Notes under the pieces: generated by a model
What the model was told of the DNA's origin: nothing
Database searches by the model: none
The model's input: the letters and a program-made list of their open reading frames with translations, nothing else
Part shown: positions 1 through 8,710 of the stretch, piece after piece
Layout: each line of letters begins with the position of its first letter
How positions within the stretch are numbered: position 1 is the first letter of the stretch
Program-made: the position numbers and the translations under genes
Assembly (NCBI RefSeq): GCF_048266365.1
Contig: NZ_JBLWZP010000005.1
Location: forward strand, 62,001-126,000
DNA from: Galbibacter sp048266365
Lineage (GTDB): Bacteria; Bacteroidota; Bacteroidia; Flavobacteriales; Flavobacteriaceae
Direction of reading: 5' to 3'
Length of the DNA stretch: 64,000 nucleotides

Positions 1-419
1 GTGGATACCACATTAGTAATATTGGTCCTGTTCTTTTGTGTATTTAGTGCTTTAGACTGCTCACCAAATCCGAAGGCAGAGACTTCCACTCCCTCCAATT
101 CAATACGGCTTGATTTTAATACCAAATCTGCTGAAATGGTTTGATCTGAAATCACCGAAACTTGATGGTGAATGTCCTGAAAACCTAAATATTTAATTGT
201 TAATTCTCGTTTACCTGCAGGTACTGAGAGTAGTGTAAATCGTCCATTTATGTCAGAGACAGTTCCTAGATCGGTGTCTTGAACTAAAATGGTTGCCCCA
301 GGTACGTATATTCCATTTTCATCGGAAATCGTACCCTGAATATGTCCGTCTTGCGCACTCAAAGTAGTGAAAAACAAGGCGACAAATACGGCTGTTAATA
401 GTTGTTTTAAAGCACTCAT
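1..419 (-). CDS. TonB-dependent receptor, N-terminal part (cut by window edge)
   Basis: The gene runs off the left edge of the window; about 139 codons are visible. The protein starts with a signal peptide (MSALKQLL..., ending near LSAQ), followed by a carboxypeptidase-regulatory-like beta-sandwich (GTISDENGIYVPGATILVQ, then a DINGRFTL motif). The beginning of the plug-side region follows, with an EQSKALNTQKNRTNITNVV stretch typical of a class of Bacteroidota outer-membrane receptors. By family it would carry a large ligand across the outer membrane using TonB energy; the substrate cannot be told from this fragment. A membrane TPR/HTH regulator is encoded just upstream in the same orientation and could control it, which is inference from position. 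The start is the ATG at 419; the 160 nt upstream are AT-rich and hold its promoter region. Confidence 0.85.
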   Translation of the reverse strand, partial: MSALKQLLTAVFVALFFTTLSAQDGHIQGTISDENGIYVPGATILVQDTDLGTVSDINGRFTLLSVPAGKRELTIKYLGFQDIHHQVSVISDQTISADLVLKSSRIELEGVEVSAFGFGEQSKALNTQKNRTNITNVVS

Positions 420-581
420 AAATATGGTTTGTTTTACGGACAAAGCTATAGCACATCGACATCAAAGGCATAAATTTGATGACAACAAAATGTAATCAAA
501 CTGCGTTTTGATCTACAACATAAAGGCAACATTTAAGCCGTGGTAACATTGAACTAACACAAAGCTAATCTTGAATAGATC

Positions 582-2177
582 CTATGCAATTTGAAGTAAA
601 AACACCACTAGTTTTTCTCCTTTATCAATAGGTAGTTTCTTTCTCAGGCGATATCGTGCCACCCGAATACTATCCGGAGTTACTTTTAAAACTTCAGCCA
701 TTTCAGAAGAAGTCATATTTAACTTTATCAACATACAGAGTCGCAGTTCAGAGGCCGTTAAATTTGAATTTGAACATTGTTGTAATTTTTTGATGAACAA
801 AGGGTGAATCTGACTGAAGTATTCCATAAACCGTTCCCACTCTCTTTTTTCAGAGACCTCCTTTGTAATCTCCCTTACCAATTCAGTTAATTTCTGATCT
901 ATATCCATCTGTTTCCTTCCTTTGATATTGGTAAGTGTACGAGCAATAGTTGTTAGGGTTTTGTTTCTCTGTGCTAGATTTAGGCTGTAATTGGAAAGGG
1001 ATGATGTCTTTAACTCAATTTCACGAACCATACTCTGCTGCTCCATCAGCTTATTCTCAAGTTCGACCTCCAATATTTTTTGCTTGTAACGCGAAATTCT
1101 CAGTTGTTGTTTTTTGTGATTACGTTGATAGAAGTAGCTCCCTCCTGCAAGTGTAAACAGCAGTATCACTCCCAGCCACAATACACGATTTTGCACCTTG
1201 CCTATTTCATTTTCCTTGAGTAACACTTCGATCCTTGCATTTTTTGTTTTCGCATCATACAAGGATTGCAGGGCATTCAGCTGTTGCCTATTCTGGTCCT
1301 GAAGGATAACTTCGTTTATAGAATCCGATAATTTAAGATTTAAAAAGGCTTCTTGATAGGCTTTAAGTTCATATAGTACTTTGGAAATGTCTTTATAAGC
1401 ACTTTCAATTTGATGTTGGTTATGATTCTTAAGCGCCAACACCAACACTTCCTGGCTTTCAACTAGGGCGCGATTAAAGTCTCCAGTCTTGCGATGAATA
1501 TCAGCGATATTGTTAAGGATATTAATGTATCGATCAGCATCGGTCTTCACATTCGTGAAGAATAATGCCTTTTCAAAATACGCTAAGGATCTATCGAAAT
1601 CCTGCAGGTCCTCATAAATACTCCCTAGATTTTCATGAGCCAGGGCTAACCCAGAAGCATGTTCAAGTTCAATGAAGAGATCAAGGCTCACCTTCTGATA
1701 CACAATCGCTTTGTCATAAATACTTAGTTTCTCATAACAACTTCCTATGAAACCGGCACACATGGCTTCTCCGTTCTTATATCCAATACTCTGAGATAAT
1801 CCAAGTCCTTTATTAAAGTAATCCAGAGCACTAGGATACTGCCTTAGTCGGAACTGTATTATACCAGACTGCAATTGTATATAAACTAGAGAAGTATCTT
1901 CTTTAGAAAGATAGTCAGCCGCTTTTTGATAGTTCAAAAGAGCCTGATTTACCGCTCCATTGCGTTTGTAAAAATCACCAAAGGCAATCAAGCTCTGAGC
2001 AATGAGTTCAGATTCATCTAGCTCCTTTGCCAATTGCAGGGAATCTTTAAGTTTGACATACACACTATCCGCCCAAGTCGTATTGGTTGTATCGTCTTGA
2101 CTATAACTACCAGTAGGAAGGATTAAACACAGTGTTGTACTAATGAGAGTTCGAAGGAATCTTACGCAAGAATGCAT
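582..2177 (-). CDS. TPR-repeat membrane regulator with C-terminal LuxR-like HTH
   Basis: 531 residues. Order of parts: signal peptide (1-26), a run of tetratricopeptide repeats (about 55-290), one transmembrane helix (about 332-350, VLWLGVILLFTLAGGSYFY), a Lys/Glu-rich coiled coil (355-450) and a C-terminal helix-turn-helix (about 470-525). The last region contains LTASELRLCMLIKLNMTSSE and a SIRVARYRLRKKL recognition helix, as in the LuxR/GerE-like fold. The layout places the TPR sensor in the periplasm and the DNA-binding domain in the cytoplasm. Such one-protein regulators are common in Bacteroidota, often beside TonB-receptor genes, and here the next gene downstream is one. The target genes and the signal are unknown. 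The start at 2177 is supported by the signal peptide that follows it. Confidence 0.8.
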   Translation of the reverse strand: MHSCVRFLRTLISTTLCLILPTGSYSQDDTTNTTWADSVYVKLKDSLQLAKELDESELIAQSLIAFGDFYKRNGAVNQALLNYQKAADYLSKEDTSLVYIQLQSGIIQFRLRQYPSALDYFNKGLGLSQSIGYKNGEAMCAGFIGSCYEKLSIYDKAIVYQKVSLDLFIELEHASGLALAHENLGSIYEDLQDFDRSLAYFEKALFFTNVKTDADRYINILNNIADIHRKTGDFNRALVESQEVLVLALKNHNQHQIESAYKDISKVLYELKAYQEAFLNLKLSDSINEVILQDQNRQQLNALQSLYDAKTKNARIEVLLKENEIGKVQNRVLWLGVILLFTLAGGSYFYQRNHKKQQLRISRYKQKILEVELENKLMEQQSMVREIELKTSSLSNYSLNLAQRNKTLTTIARTLTNIKGRKQMDIDQKLTELVREITKEVSEKREWERFMEYFSQIHPLFIKKLQQCSNSNLTASELRLCMLIKLNMTSSEMAEVLKVTPDSIRVARYRLRKKLPIDKGEKLVVFLLQIA

Positions 2178-2264
2178 TCTGAAAAATTAATTCTAGAAAG
2201 ATAAGAGGTAAGGGCAACTAGAAGATTAACTAAATTTTAAATAAAGATTAAAAATAAGGGTATA

Positions 2265-2294
2265 AAAAAACCTTCCGAGTCGGAAGGTTTTTTA
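2265..2294 (-). terminator. Intrinsic terminator after rpmA
   Basis: The inverted repeat ACCTTCC / GGAAGGT, with a GAGTC loop, is flanked by an A-run on the left and a T-run on the right. It lies 18 nt beyond the rpmA stop and would end the rplU-rpmA transcript. It is nearly symmetric, so it could act on either strand. Confidence 0.8.
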
Positions 2295-2312
2295 TATAAG
2301 ATTAGAATCTTA

Positions 2313-2573
2313 TTATGCTTCAGCAGGAACTATTGAAACATAAGATTTGTTATCTCTTTTCTTTACAAATTTTACAACACCATCAACCCTAGCATGTAAT
2401 GTATGGTCTTTCCCCATATATACGTTTTCACCAGGATTGTGTGAAGTACCTCTTTGTCTTACGATGATATTTCCAGCAATAGCGGCTTGTCCTCCGTAAA
2501 TCTTAACACCTAAGCGTTTCGATTCTGATTCTCTACCGTTCTTGGAACTACCAACACCTTTTTTGTGTGCCAT
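2313..2573 (-). CDS. rpmA: 50S ribosomal protein L27 (bL27)
   Basis: 86 residues, the normal length. The N-terminus MAHKKGVGSSKNGRESESKR and the motif LGVKIYGGQ are diagnostic of bL27, whose N-terminal tail reaches toward the peptidyl-transferase centre. It begins directly with MAHKKG, so there is no cleavable N-terminal extension of the Firmicutes type. It lies 68 nt downstream of rplU on the same strand, the usual rplU-rpmA operon, and is followed by an intrinsic terminator. Confidence 0.98.
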   Translation of the reverse strand: MAHKKGVGSSKNGRESESKRLGVKIYGGQAAIAGNIIVRQRGTSHNPGENVYMGKDHTLHARVDGVVKFVKKRDNKSYVSIVPAEA

Positions 2574-2641
2574 TTCTATTGTGTTTTAATATCTTGTGCA
2601 ATCCAAGATTAGTTAAACTTTATTTAAAAATCAATAAGAGA

Positions 2642-3307
2642 TTATTTACCTCCGTTTAATTGATCTTGCAATTCTTTCAATTCATCCCATTTATCATTGG
2701 CAGCTAAATCAGCTTGTTGTGCCCATGTACCAGGATCTAAATGTGCTAGGGTTGAACTTGCTTCAGTTAAGATTTCTTTTACCTCATCAGCAGATTTTTT
2801 TGCCAATTTAGCGAAAGTGTCAACTCCTGCGTTTACTAAAGCCTCAGCAGCTTTAGGTCCAATTCCTTCGACTTTTTTCAAATCGTCTCCTTTTTTAGAA
2901 GCAGCTTTTTTCTTTGGAGCAGCTGGCTTAGCCTCTACTGCAGCTTCTTCTTTTTTAGGAGCAGCTTTTTTCTTAGGTGCTGCTTTCTTAGCACCGCTAC
3001 CCACGATGTTCTCGATAACTATCTCAGTAAGAGATTGTCTGTGTCCGTTTTTCTTACGAAAACCTTTACGTCTTTTCTTCTTGAAAACAATTACTTTATC
3101 ACCTTTTAGGTGCTTGATGACTTTTGCCTCTACTGCGGCTCCGTCTATAGCTGGGGCGCCAATGGTTACCTCACCGTCATTATCCAACAAAAGAACGTTG
3201 TCAAATGAAACTTTGTCTCCTTCTTCAGAAGCCAAACGGTGTACAAAAACCTTTTGATCTTTCGCAACTTTAAATTGCTGCCCTGCTATCTCTACAATTG
3301 CATACAT
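2642..3307 (-). CDS. rplU: 50S ribosomal protein L21 with C-terminal helix-hairpin-helix extension
   Basis: 221 residues, about twice the usual bL21 length of just over 100. Residues 1-102 are a complete bL21 (MYAIVEIAGQQFKVAKDQ at the start, KKKRRKGFRKKNGHRQ near residue 80). A low-complexity Lys/Ala/Pro linker (about 105-140, repeated APKKKA units) joins it to a C-terminal domain (141-221) with the motif DDLKKVEGIGPKAAEALVNAG. That motif is a helix-hairpin-helix like those in nucleic-acid-binding proteins. The core is certainly ribosomal; a role of the tail in RNA or DNA contact is inference. It is transcribed with rpmA from a clear promoter at 3366-3396. Confidence 0.96.
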   Translation of the reverse strand: MYAIVEIAGQQFKVAKDQKVFVHRLASEEGDKVSFDNVLLLDNDGEVTIGAPAIDGAAVEAKVIKHLKGDKVIVFKKKRRKGFRKKNGHRQSLTEIVIENIVGSGAKKAAPKKKAAPKKEEAAVEAKPAAPKKKAASKKGDDLKKVEGIGPKAAEALVNAGVDTFAKLAKKSADEVKEILTEASSTLAHLDPGTWAQQADLAANDKWDELKELQDQLNGGK

Positions 3308-3365
3308 AGCTTATGAATTAATAATTTATCAATATATAACCTTGCCTAATGAAATTAAGCGGCTG

Positions 3366-3396
3366 CAAATATACTGCTAAATGATTAAAGTACAAA
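3366..3396 (-). promoter_or_regulatory. Promoter of rplU-rpmA
   Basis: On the minus strand a TTTG (-33 element) is followed after 19 nt by TATATTTG, a perfect match to the Bacteroidota -7 box TAnnTTTG. The box ends about 58 nt before the rplU start codon. The promoter sits immediately after the stop of the upstream DUF4199 gene, so rplU-rpmA is a separate transcription unit. Confidence 0.8.
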
Positions 3397-3401
3397 TGTT
3401 T

Positions 3402-3863
3402 TTATGCCTTTTGAATGGTTTTTTTTAAGTTCCAACTCGGCTTGAACTTTTGCATAAAGGCTAAGGCAAGAACCACTGTGGATGCAAAGCCTTCTATAAG
3501 CAGGATAAACACCAGTACTCCAGGGCCTTGATCATAGTCTCGAATCCAAGTATTAATGATAGATTCTGCAAAATTCTTATCTATGTGGTACATATAAATA
3601 GCCATAAACGTCACAAAAACAACAGTCGATAAAAAACCGGTCATTACCCCCGTTTTAAACCCATTGTGGTAGTGGAAATCTTCCCTCTCCAAAATCCTTC
3701 GCATACGAATAACAGCATAGATTCCATAAGCCACTATGACACCGTTTACAAGCCGTAGCCATATTACTTCGTGTAATCCTACAAGTTTAAGAATTAAAAA
3801 ATAGGCAATCAAAGCAATTGCGATGAAAAGCCCATACCTGATGTATAATCTTTCTGGGTTCAT
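3402..3863 (-). CDS. DUF4199 family membrane protein
   Basis: 153 residues with four predicted membrane helices: about 10-27, 36-52, 70-95 and 115-138. The arrangement, the conserved NGFKTGVMTGF stretch in the middle and a basic C-terminus match the DUF4199 proteins found throughout Bacteroidota. No enzymatic motif is visible and the function is not known. It stands alone: rplU has its own promoter just downstream. Confidence 0.7.
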   Translation of the reverse strand: MNPERLYIRYGLFIAIALIAYFLILKLVGLHEVIWLRLVNGVIVAYGIYAVIRMRRILEREDFHYHNGFKTGVMTGFLSTVVFVTFMAIYMYHIDKNFAESIINTWIRDYDQGPGVLVFILLIEGFASTVVLALAFMQKFKPSWNLKKTIQKA

Positions 3864-4274
3864 GAGCTAAAATTTTGATATTACGACACTTAAATTACAA
3901 AAAATTCCCATAGATCACACTTAAAAGAGGACCATTTTTTAATTCATTACTCCATAACACCTATTCCAAAGTCAGGAATACATCATAATTTGCATCATAG
4001 AACCGCCTATGATTCTTTACGTCAATAGGCAGAGTACTAGTAACTTTTAACACTACAACCTAGTAACTACCTGGAAAAGTAAAACCGCAAACCGATCACT
4101 CCTTAAATGAAAATCACAAAACCTTATATAGATTCCATGCTGCATATATAAAAAATAATAAAAAGTCTCGCAGGAATGTGATATTATCACTACATTTCTC
4201 AATAATTTCAATCTTCCTAGTGACTTTATACACCATGTAGATTGAAAAAACGCAAATAACAAACCAATTTACTT
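3864..4274. other. 411-nt intergenic region upstream of the M16 peptidase pair
   Basis: No convincing gene is seen here. A 69-codon open frame on the minus strand (4053-4262) has no recognisable product and poor composition. The stretch holds a direct repeat CTAGTAACT (4037-4045 and 4060-4068) and a 13-bp palindrome GTGATATTATCAC (4178-4190) about 85 nt before the peptidase start. Both could be regulatory sites. Confidence 0.5.
4178..4190. promoter_or_regulatory. Candidate operator palindrome before M16 genes
   Basis: GTGATA-T-TATCAC is a perfect palindrome. With its flank it reads TGTGA-N5-TCACT, resembling a CRP/FNR-family half-site pair with a spacer one base short of the E. coli CRP site. 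Binding by such a regulator is inference only. Confidence 0.3.
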
Positions 4275-5600
4275 ATGAGAAACAATTTAATCGCAATCGC
4301 GATTTTTTCAATGCTGTATTGGTCTTCACAAGCACAGCAAATCGAGTTTGAGGAGTATGATCTAGCCAATGGAATGCATGTGATCCTTCATCAGGACAAC
4401 ACTGCACCAGTGGTCACTACCTCTGTTATGTACCATGTGGGTGCTAAGGACGAAAACCCAGAGCGTACGGGTTTTGCACATTTCTTTGAACACCTTCTAT
4501 TTGAAGGAACAAAAAACATTGAAAGAGGAGAATGGTTTAATATCGTCAGTGCGAACGGTGGAAGCAACAATGCCAACACCACTGCTGATAGAACGTACTA
4601 TTATGAAGTATTCCCTTCGAACAGTGTCGAATTAGGATTATGGATGGAGTCAGAAAGGCTTTTACAACCCGTAATTAATCAAATCGGAGTGGACACCCAA
4701 AATGAGGTGGTAAAGGAAGAAAAAAGACAACGTATTGACAATTCTCCTTATGGAGCTTTGAGTTATGGTATAGCCATACAACCTCAACTTTTTAAAAAAC
4801 ACCCTTACCAGTGGAGTGTAATCGGTTCTATGGAACACTTGGATGCTGCAACTCTTGAAGAATTCCAAGCATTTAACAATAAATACTACGTGCCAAACAA
4901 CGCTGTTTTAGTGGTAGCAGGAGATATTGATGTGCCAGCAGTTAAAAAAATGATCAATGCATATTTTGGGCCAATTCCTAAAGGAGAAGCTGTAGTAAGA
5001 GAATTCCAAAAAGAAGATCCAATCACTACAGAAATCAGAGCAACAGCTTATGATGGTAATATTCAGATTCCGGCACTTGCACTTTGCTACAGGACCCCTG
5101 CAATGACAGAGAGAGATTCATACGTTCTAAATATGATTTCTACATACCTCAGTGACGGTAAAAGTTCAAAACTATACAAGAGCATGGTTGATGAAAATAA
5201 ATCAGCGCTACAGGTTTTTGCGTTTAACAGAACTATGGAAGATTATAGCATGTACAACATCTTCGCTCTGCCTTTAGGTGATGTACCGCTTGCGCAGCTT
5301 GAAAAAGAAATCGATGCTGAGATTGCAAAAGTTCAAACGAATCTAATTTCCGAATCTGACTTTCAGAAATTACAAAACAAGATGGAAAATGATTTTGTGA
5401 ATTCCAATTCAAGCATGGCAGGTATAGCCAACTCCTTAGCTAGTTACTATATGTTATACGACGACACTAATCTTATCAATTCCGAAATTGAAATTTATCG
5501 CGGAATTACTAGAGAGGACATCAAAGAAGTCGCTAACAAATATCTAAATAAAAGCCAACGCCTACGATTGGAGTATCTTCCAAAACCAACAAACAAATAA
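4275..5600 (+). CDS. M16 family zinc metallopeptidase (catalytic partner)
   Basis: 441 residues with an N-terminal signal peptide (to about residue 20, WSSQA). The inverted zinc motif HxxEH is intact (H69-F-F-E72-H73), with a downstream glutamate cluster near 147-151 (NEVVKEEKRQ) providing the third zinc ligand. Length and layout fit one half-clamshell of the bacterial two-chain M16B peptidases, which degrade peptides in the periplasm. The partner chain begins 5 nt after the stop, so the two are surely co-transcribed. Substrate unknown. Confidence 0.93.
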   Translation: MRNNLIAIAIFSMLYWSSQAQQIEFEEYDLANGMHVILHQDNTAPVVTTSVMYHVGAKDENPERTGFAHFFEHLLFEGTKNIERGEWFNIVSANGGSNNANTTADRTYYYEVFPSNSVELGLWMESERLLQPVINQIGVDTQNEVVKEEKRQRIDNSPYGALSYGIAIQPQLFKKHPYQWSVIGSMEHLDAATLEEFQAFNNKYYVPNNAVLVVAGDIDVPAVKKMINAYFGPIPKGEAVVREFQKEDPITTEIRATAYDGNIQIPALALCYRTPAMTERDSYVLNMISTYLSDGKSSKLYKSMVDENKSALQVFAFNRTMEDYSMYNIFALPLGDVPLAQLEKEIDAEIAKVQTNLISESDFQKLQNKMENDFVNSNSSMAGIANSLASYYMLYDDTNLINSEIEIYRGITREDIKEVANKYLNKSQRLRLEYLPKPTNK

Positions 5601-5605
5601 TTCAA

Positions 5606-7669
5606 ATGAAGACAACAATATTCACATTTTTTCTAAGTTTTTGTGCAAGTTTCGGTTTTGCACAAATCGACAGATCTATTCAACCCACTCCAGGGCCTGC
5701 TCCTACGATAAACATAGAAAAGCCCTATACGTTTAAGCTTGACAATGGCCTAAAAGTATTGGTGGTTGAAAATCATAAATTACCGAAAGTTTCTATGACC
5801 TTAACCATTGACAACAGTCCAATTGTAGAAGGTGAAAAAGCTGGTGTATCTTCACTTACCGGGAGCATGTTAGGTACCGGAACTGCTGATATAAGTAAAG
5901 ATGATTTTAATGAAAAGGTAGATTACCTAGGTGCCAATATTTGGTATGGTTCACAAAGTGCGGGAGCAAATTCACTGTCTAAATACTTCCCTGAGATATT
6001 AGAACTATTGGCAGATGGGGCCATTAACCCCATATTTGTACAGGAGGAATTTGACAAGGTAAAGAAGCAACTTATTGAAGGTATCAAATCGGGTGAAAAC
6101 GATGTGGCTACCATTGAAGGAAGAGTTGCTGATGCTTTAGCTTATGGCTTAGTACATCCTTATGGCGAATTTATCTCAGAAGAATCCATCAATAAAATTC
6201 AACTTAATGATGTGATCAAGTTTTATGAAACATACTTCAAACCAGAGAATACCTATTTGGTAATCGTTGGTGATGTAGATCGTAAGGCTACAAAGAAACT
6301 CGTAAAAGAGTATTTCTCTGAATGGGAAGCTGGTAAGGCACCACAATATGCCTATTCCGCACCTAAGGATGTTCAATATTCTCAGATAAATTTCGTCGAC
6401 GTGCCTAATGCTGTACAATCTGAAATCGAAGTCATTAATATGATTGATCTTAAAATGAGTGATCCAGACTATCACGCAGCACTCATAGCAAATCATATTT
6501 TAGGTGGTAGCTTTTCAAGTTACTTGAATATGAATCTAAGAGAAGAGCACGGATTCACCTATGGAGCTAGGTCAAGTTTGAGAACCAACACCTATAATGC
6601 TTCTAAATTCACAGCATCTACAAGTGTAAGAAATGCTGTTACGGATAGTGCTGTAATTGAGTTCTTCAAAGAAATCAAACGTATTAGAACTGAAAAAGTA
6701 GATCCAAAAGTGCTAAAAAATGCCAAGGCTAAATATCTTGGTAATTTTGTACTCGCGTTAGAAAACCCAAGAACTGTGGCTCAATACGCATTGAATATTG
6801 AGACTAAAGGTCTTTCTAAAGATTTCTACAAAACCTATCTCGAAAAAATAAACGCTGTTACTGAAGAGGACGTAATTCGAGTTGCCAACAAATATTTCAA
6901 AGCAGATAATGCACGTGTAGTCATTGCAGGAAAAGGAAGTGAAGTAGCTTCTAAATTGGAAGCTACTGGTATTCCAATGTTTTATTTTGACAAATATGCT
7001 AACCCTGTGGAGAAGCCAAATTACGAGCAAAAGATTCCAGAGGGCGTAACGGTTCAAAGCGTTTTAGATAGCTATTTAAACGCCATAGGTGGGAAAGACA
7101 AAATCGCAGGATTAAAGTCGATCCAAACTACTTATGAAACGAGCATTAACGGTGCCTCATTACAGATTATTGAGAAAAGGACTGCCAATAACTATGCTCA
7201 AATTGTTAACATGAATGGTAATCCAATGATGTCTGTGCTAATAAATGACAAGGAAACTACCATTAAACAGGGAACTAGAACGGTACCAGTTTCACCAGAA
7301 ATGGCCAACGATTTTAAAAATTCTACGGGAGTATTTCCCGAACTTTCACTTCTGAATAATGCTAATGTCAACCTTGCGGGCATCACTAAGGTAGATGGAA
7401 AGAATGCGTATCAAATTGATGTTCCTGGAGAAGTTATTCAGTCGTCCTATTTTTATGATGTTGAAAGCGGACTTAAATTAAAGGAACAATCCGTTACTTC
7501 AATGGGCGGTCAGAACCAAACAAATGCAGCTCTTTTATTTGACTATAAGGACTACGATGGCGTAAAATTACCCTCATTAAAGAAAGCTACAATTGGTGGA
7601 ATGCCAGTTGAAAATAAACTTTCGGAAGCAGTAATTAATATTGAATTCACAGCGGAGGATTTCAAATAA
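5606..7669 (+). CDS. M16 family peptidase, non-catalytic partner with C-terminal extension
   Basis: 687 residues. There is a signal peptide (to about FGFAQ), then an M16 half-clamshell (about 40-460). The HxxEH zinc motif is missing at the expected place, where the sequence reads SSLTGSMLGTGT. The chain keeps the substrate-side features of M16 partners, such as NLREEHGFTYGARSS near residue 310. After about residue 480 there is an extra domain of roughly 200 residues, starting SYLNAIGGKDKIAGLKSIQT. This resembles the beta-rich fold of outer-membrane lipoprotein carriers (LolA/LolB-like); that resemblance is my reading, not proven. It pairs with the upstream catalytic gene. Confidence 0.88.
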   Translation: MKTTIFTFFLSFCASFGFAQIDRSIQPTPGPAPTINIEKPYTFKLDNGLKVLVVENHKLPKVSMTLTIDNSPIVEGEKAGVSSLTGSMLGTGTADISKDDFNEKVDYLGANIWYGSQSAGANSLSKYFPEILELLADGAINPIFVQEEFDKVKKQLIEGIKSGENDVATIEGRVADALAYGLVHPYGEFISEESINKIQLNDVIKFYETYFKPENTYLVIVGDVDRKATKKLVKEYFSEWEAGKAPQYAYSAPKDVQYSQINFVDVPNAVQSEIEVINMIDLKMSDPDYHAALIANHILGGSFSSYLNMNLREEHGFTYGARSSLRTNTYNASKFTASTSVRNAVTDSAVIEFFKEIKRIRTEKVDPKVLKNAKAKYLGNFVLALENPRTVAQYALNIETKGLSKDFYKTYLEKINAVTEEDVIRVANKYFKADNARVVIAGKGSEVASKLEATGIPMFYFDKYANPVEKPNYEQKIPEGVTVQSVLDSYLNAIGGKDKIAGLKSIQTTYETSINGASLQIIEKRTANNYAQIVNMNGNPMMSVLINDKETTIKQGTRTVPVSPEMANDFKNSTGVFPELSLLNNANVNLAGITKVDGKNAYQIDVPGEVIQSSYFYDVESGLKLKEQSVTSMGGQNQTNAALLFDYKDYDGVKLPSLKKATIGGMPVENKLSEAVINIEFTAEDFK

Positions 7670-7710
7670 TCCGATCAACTGCATATAGTATTTAAAGGGA
7701 ATCCCCCTGC

Positions 7711-8625
7711 TTAATCCAATGGATGCGGTCGAGGGATTTCTTTTTTCTTATACCTTTTGAAATTTACCACATATACACCAAAGAGGATTACTCCAGTAGC
7801 TATAAAATGATACACTCCAAAATATTCTCCATCAAATACTCCCCAAAGAATCCCTACTAAAGGCGTCAAATAAGTCACTGAAGTGGAAAATACAGGCGTA
7901 GATATCTGAATTAAACGATTAAATACCATAATGGTAATTCCAGTTCCAACAACCCCTAAAATAGCCACAAAAACTAAGGAATCCGCAACCTTAGGTTGCT
8001 GTAAATTATAGGTGTCAAAAAAACCCGAATAAATCAATATTCCAAATGCCGGAAGCGCCATGAGGACAAAATTTCCGACCGACATTGCCATTACAGAAAC
8101 ATCCTGAAGTTTAGATTTGACCACATTGGCATTTGTAGCATACAAGAATGAAGCTAAGATGATAAGTAAGGAATAATAGTAATTCTGATCAGGGTTTAAT
8201 CGTGCGCCTTGAAAAATAAGTAACACAGCGCCTATAAGTCCTATAATGACTCCAGCCAATTGATTCCCCTTAAATCTAATTTTGAAAACGATAAAGCCGA
8301 TCAGGATGGTGAATAGCGGAACCATTGAATTTAATATCCCAGCGATATTACTATCGATTTCTGTTTCAGCATAGGCAAACAGAAACGCGGGTGCAAAAAC
8401 ACCACAAAAGGCTGAGACCGCAGTCCATTTCCATTGCTCCTTATTTAATTTGAAGACGTATTTAAAACCGATACAAAACAAAAAAACTGCTGAAAACAGA
8501 ATACGAAGGGATCCTACTTGAATTGGCGTTAAACCCACCAGACCTTTTTTAATCAAAATAAAGGAACTCCCCCAAATAATAGATAAAAGAAAAAGGTAAA
8601 CCCATTTTAATTTATTTTTATCCAT
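7711..8625 (-). CDS. EamA-family (DMT superfamily) transporter
   Basis: 304 residues with ten predicted membrane helices in two repeats of five. The first opens with WVYLFLLSIIWGSSFILIKKGL and the second with an SLLIILASFLYATNANV helix, both typical of EamA/RhaT-type drug/metabolite exporters. The C-terminus ends in a basic tail (FKRYKKKE). Many members export amino acids or other small metabolites; the substrate cannot be assigned here. It is single and divergent from the gene at 8711, with 85 nt between them. Confidence 0.85.
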   Translation of the reverse strand: MDKNKLKWVYLFLLSIIWGSSFILIKKGLVGLTPIQVGSLRILFSAVFLFCIGFKYVFKLNKEQWKWTAVSAFCGVFAPAFLFAYAETEIDSNIAGILNSMVPLFTILIGFIVFKIRFKGNQLAGVIIGLIGAVLLIFQGARLNPDQNYYYSLLIILASFLYATNANVVKSKLQDVSVMAMSVGNFVLMALPAFGILIYSGFFDTYNLQQPKVADSLVFVAILGVVGTGITIMVFNRLIQISTPVFSTSVTYLTPLVGILWGVFDGEYFGVYHFIATGVILFGVYVVNFKRYKKKEIPRPHPLD

Positions 8626-8710
8626 AGAATAGATCTTTTGGCGGCAAAGATCTAACTTTTAGATTAAATTCATTTCCTTTGTATGTTTAATTAAAGAACT
8701 ATTTATAATA

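Noticed and set aside
2860..3000. Repeats in rplU as a DNA repeat element
   Set aside because: The repeated AAGCAGCTTTTTTC-like units simply encode the Lys/Ala/Pro linker of the L21 extension.
2697..3257. 186-codon frame on the plus strand inside rplU
   Set aside because: It is a shadow of the Lys/Ala-rich L21 coding sequence, with no independent family signal.
4053..4262. 69-codon minus-strand frame before the M16 genes
   Set aside because: Composition is unlike the neighbours (rich in Phe/Cys/Tyr), with no homologue recognised and no promoter.
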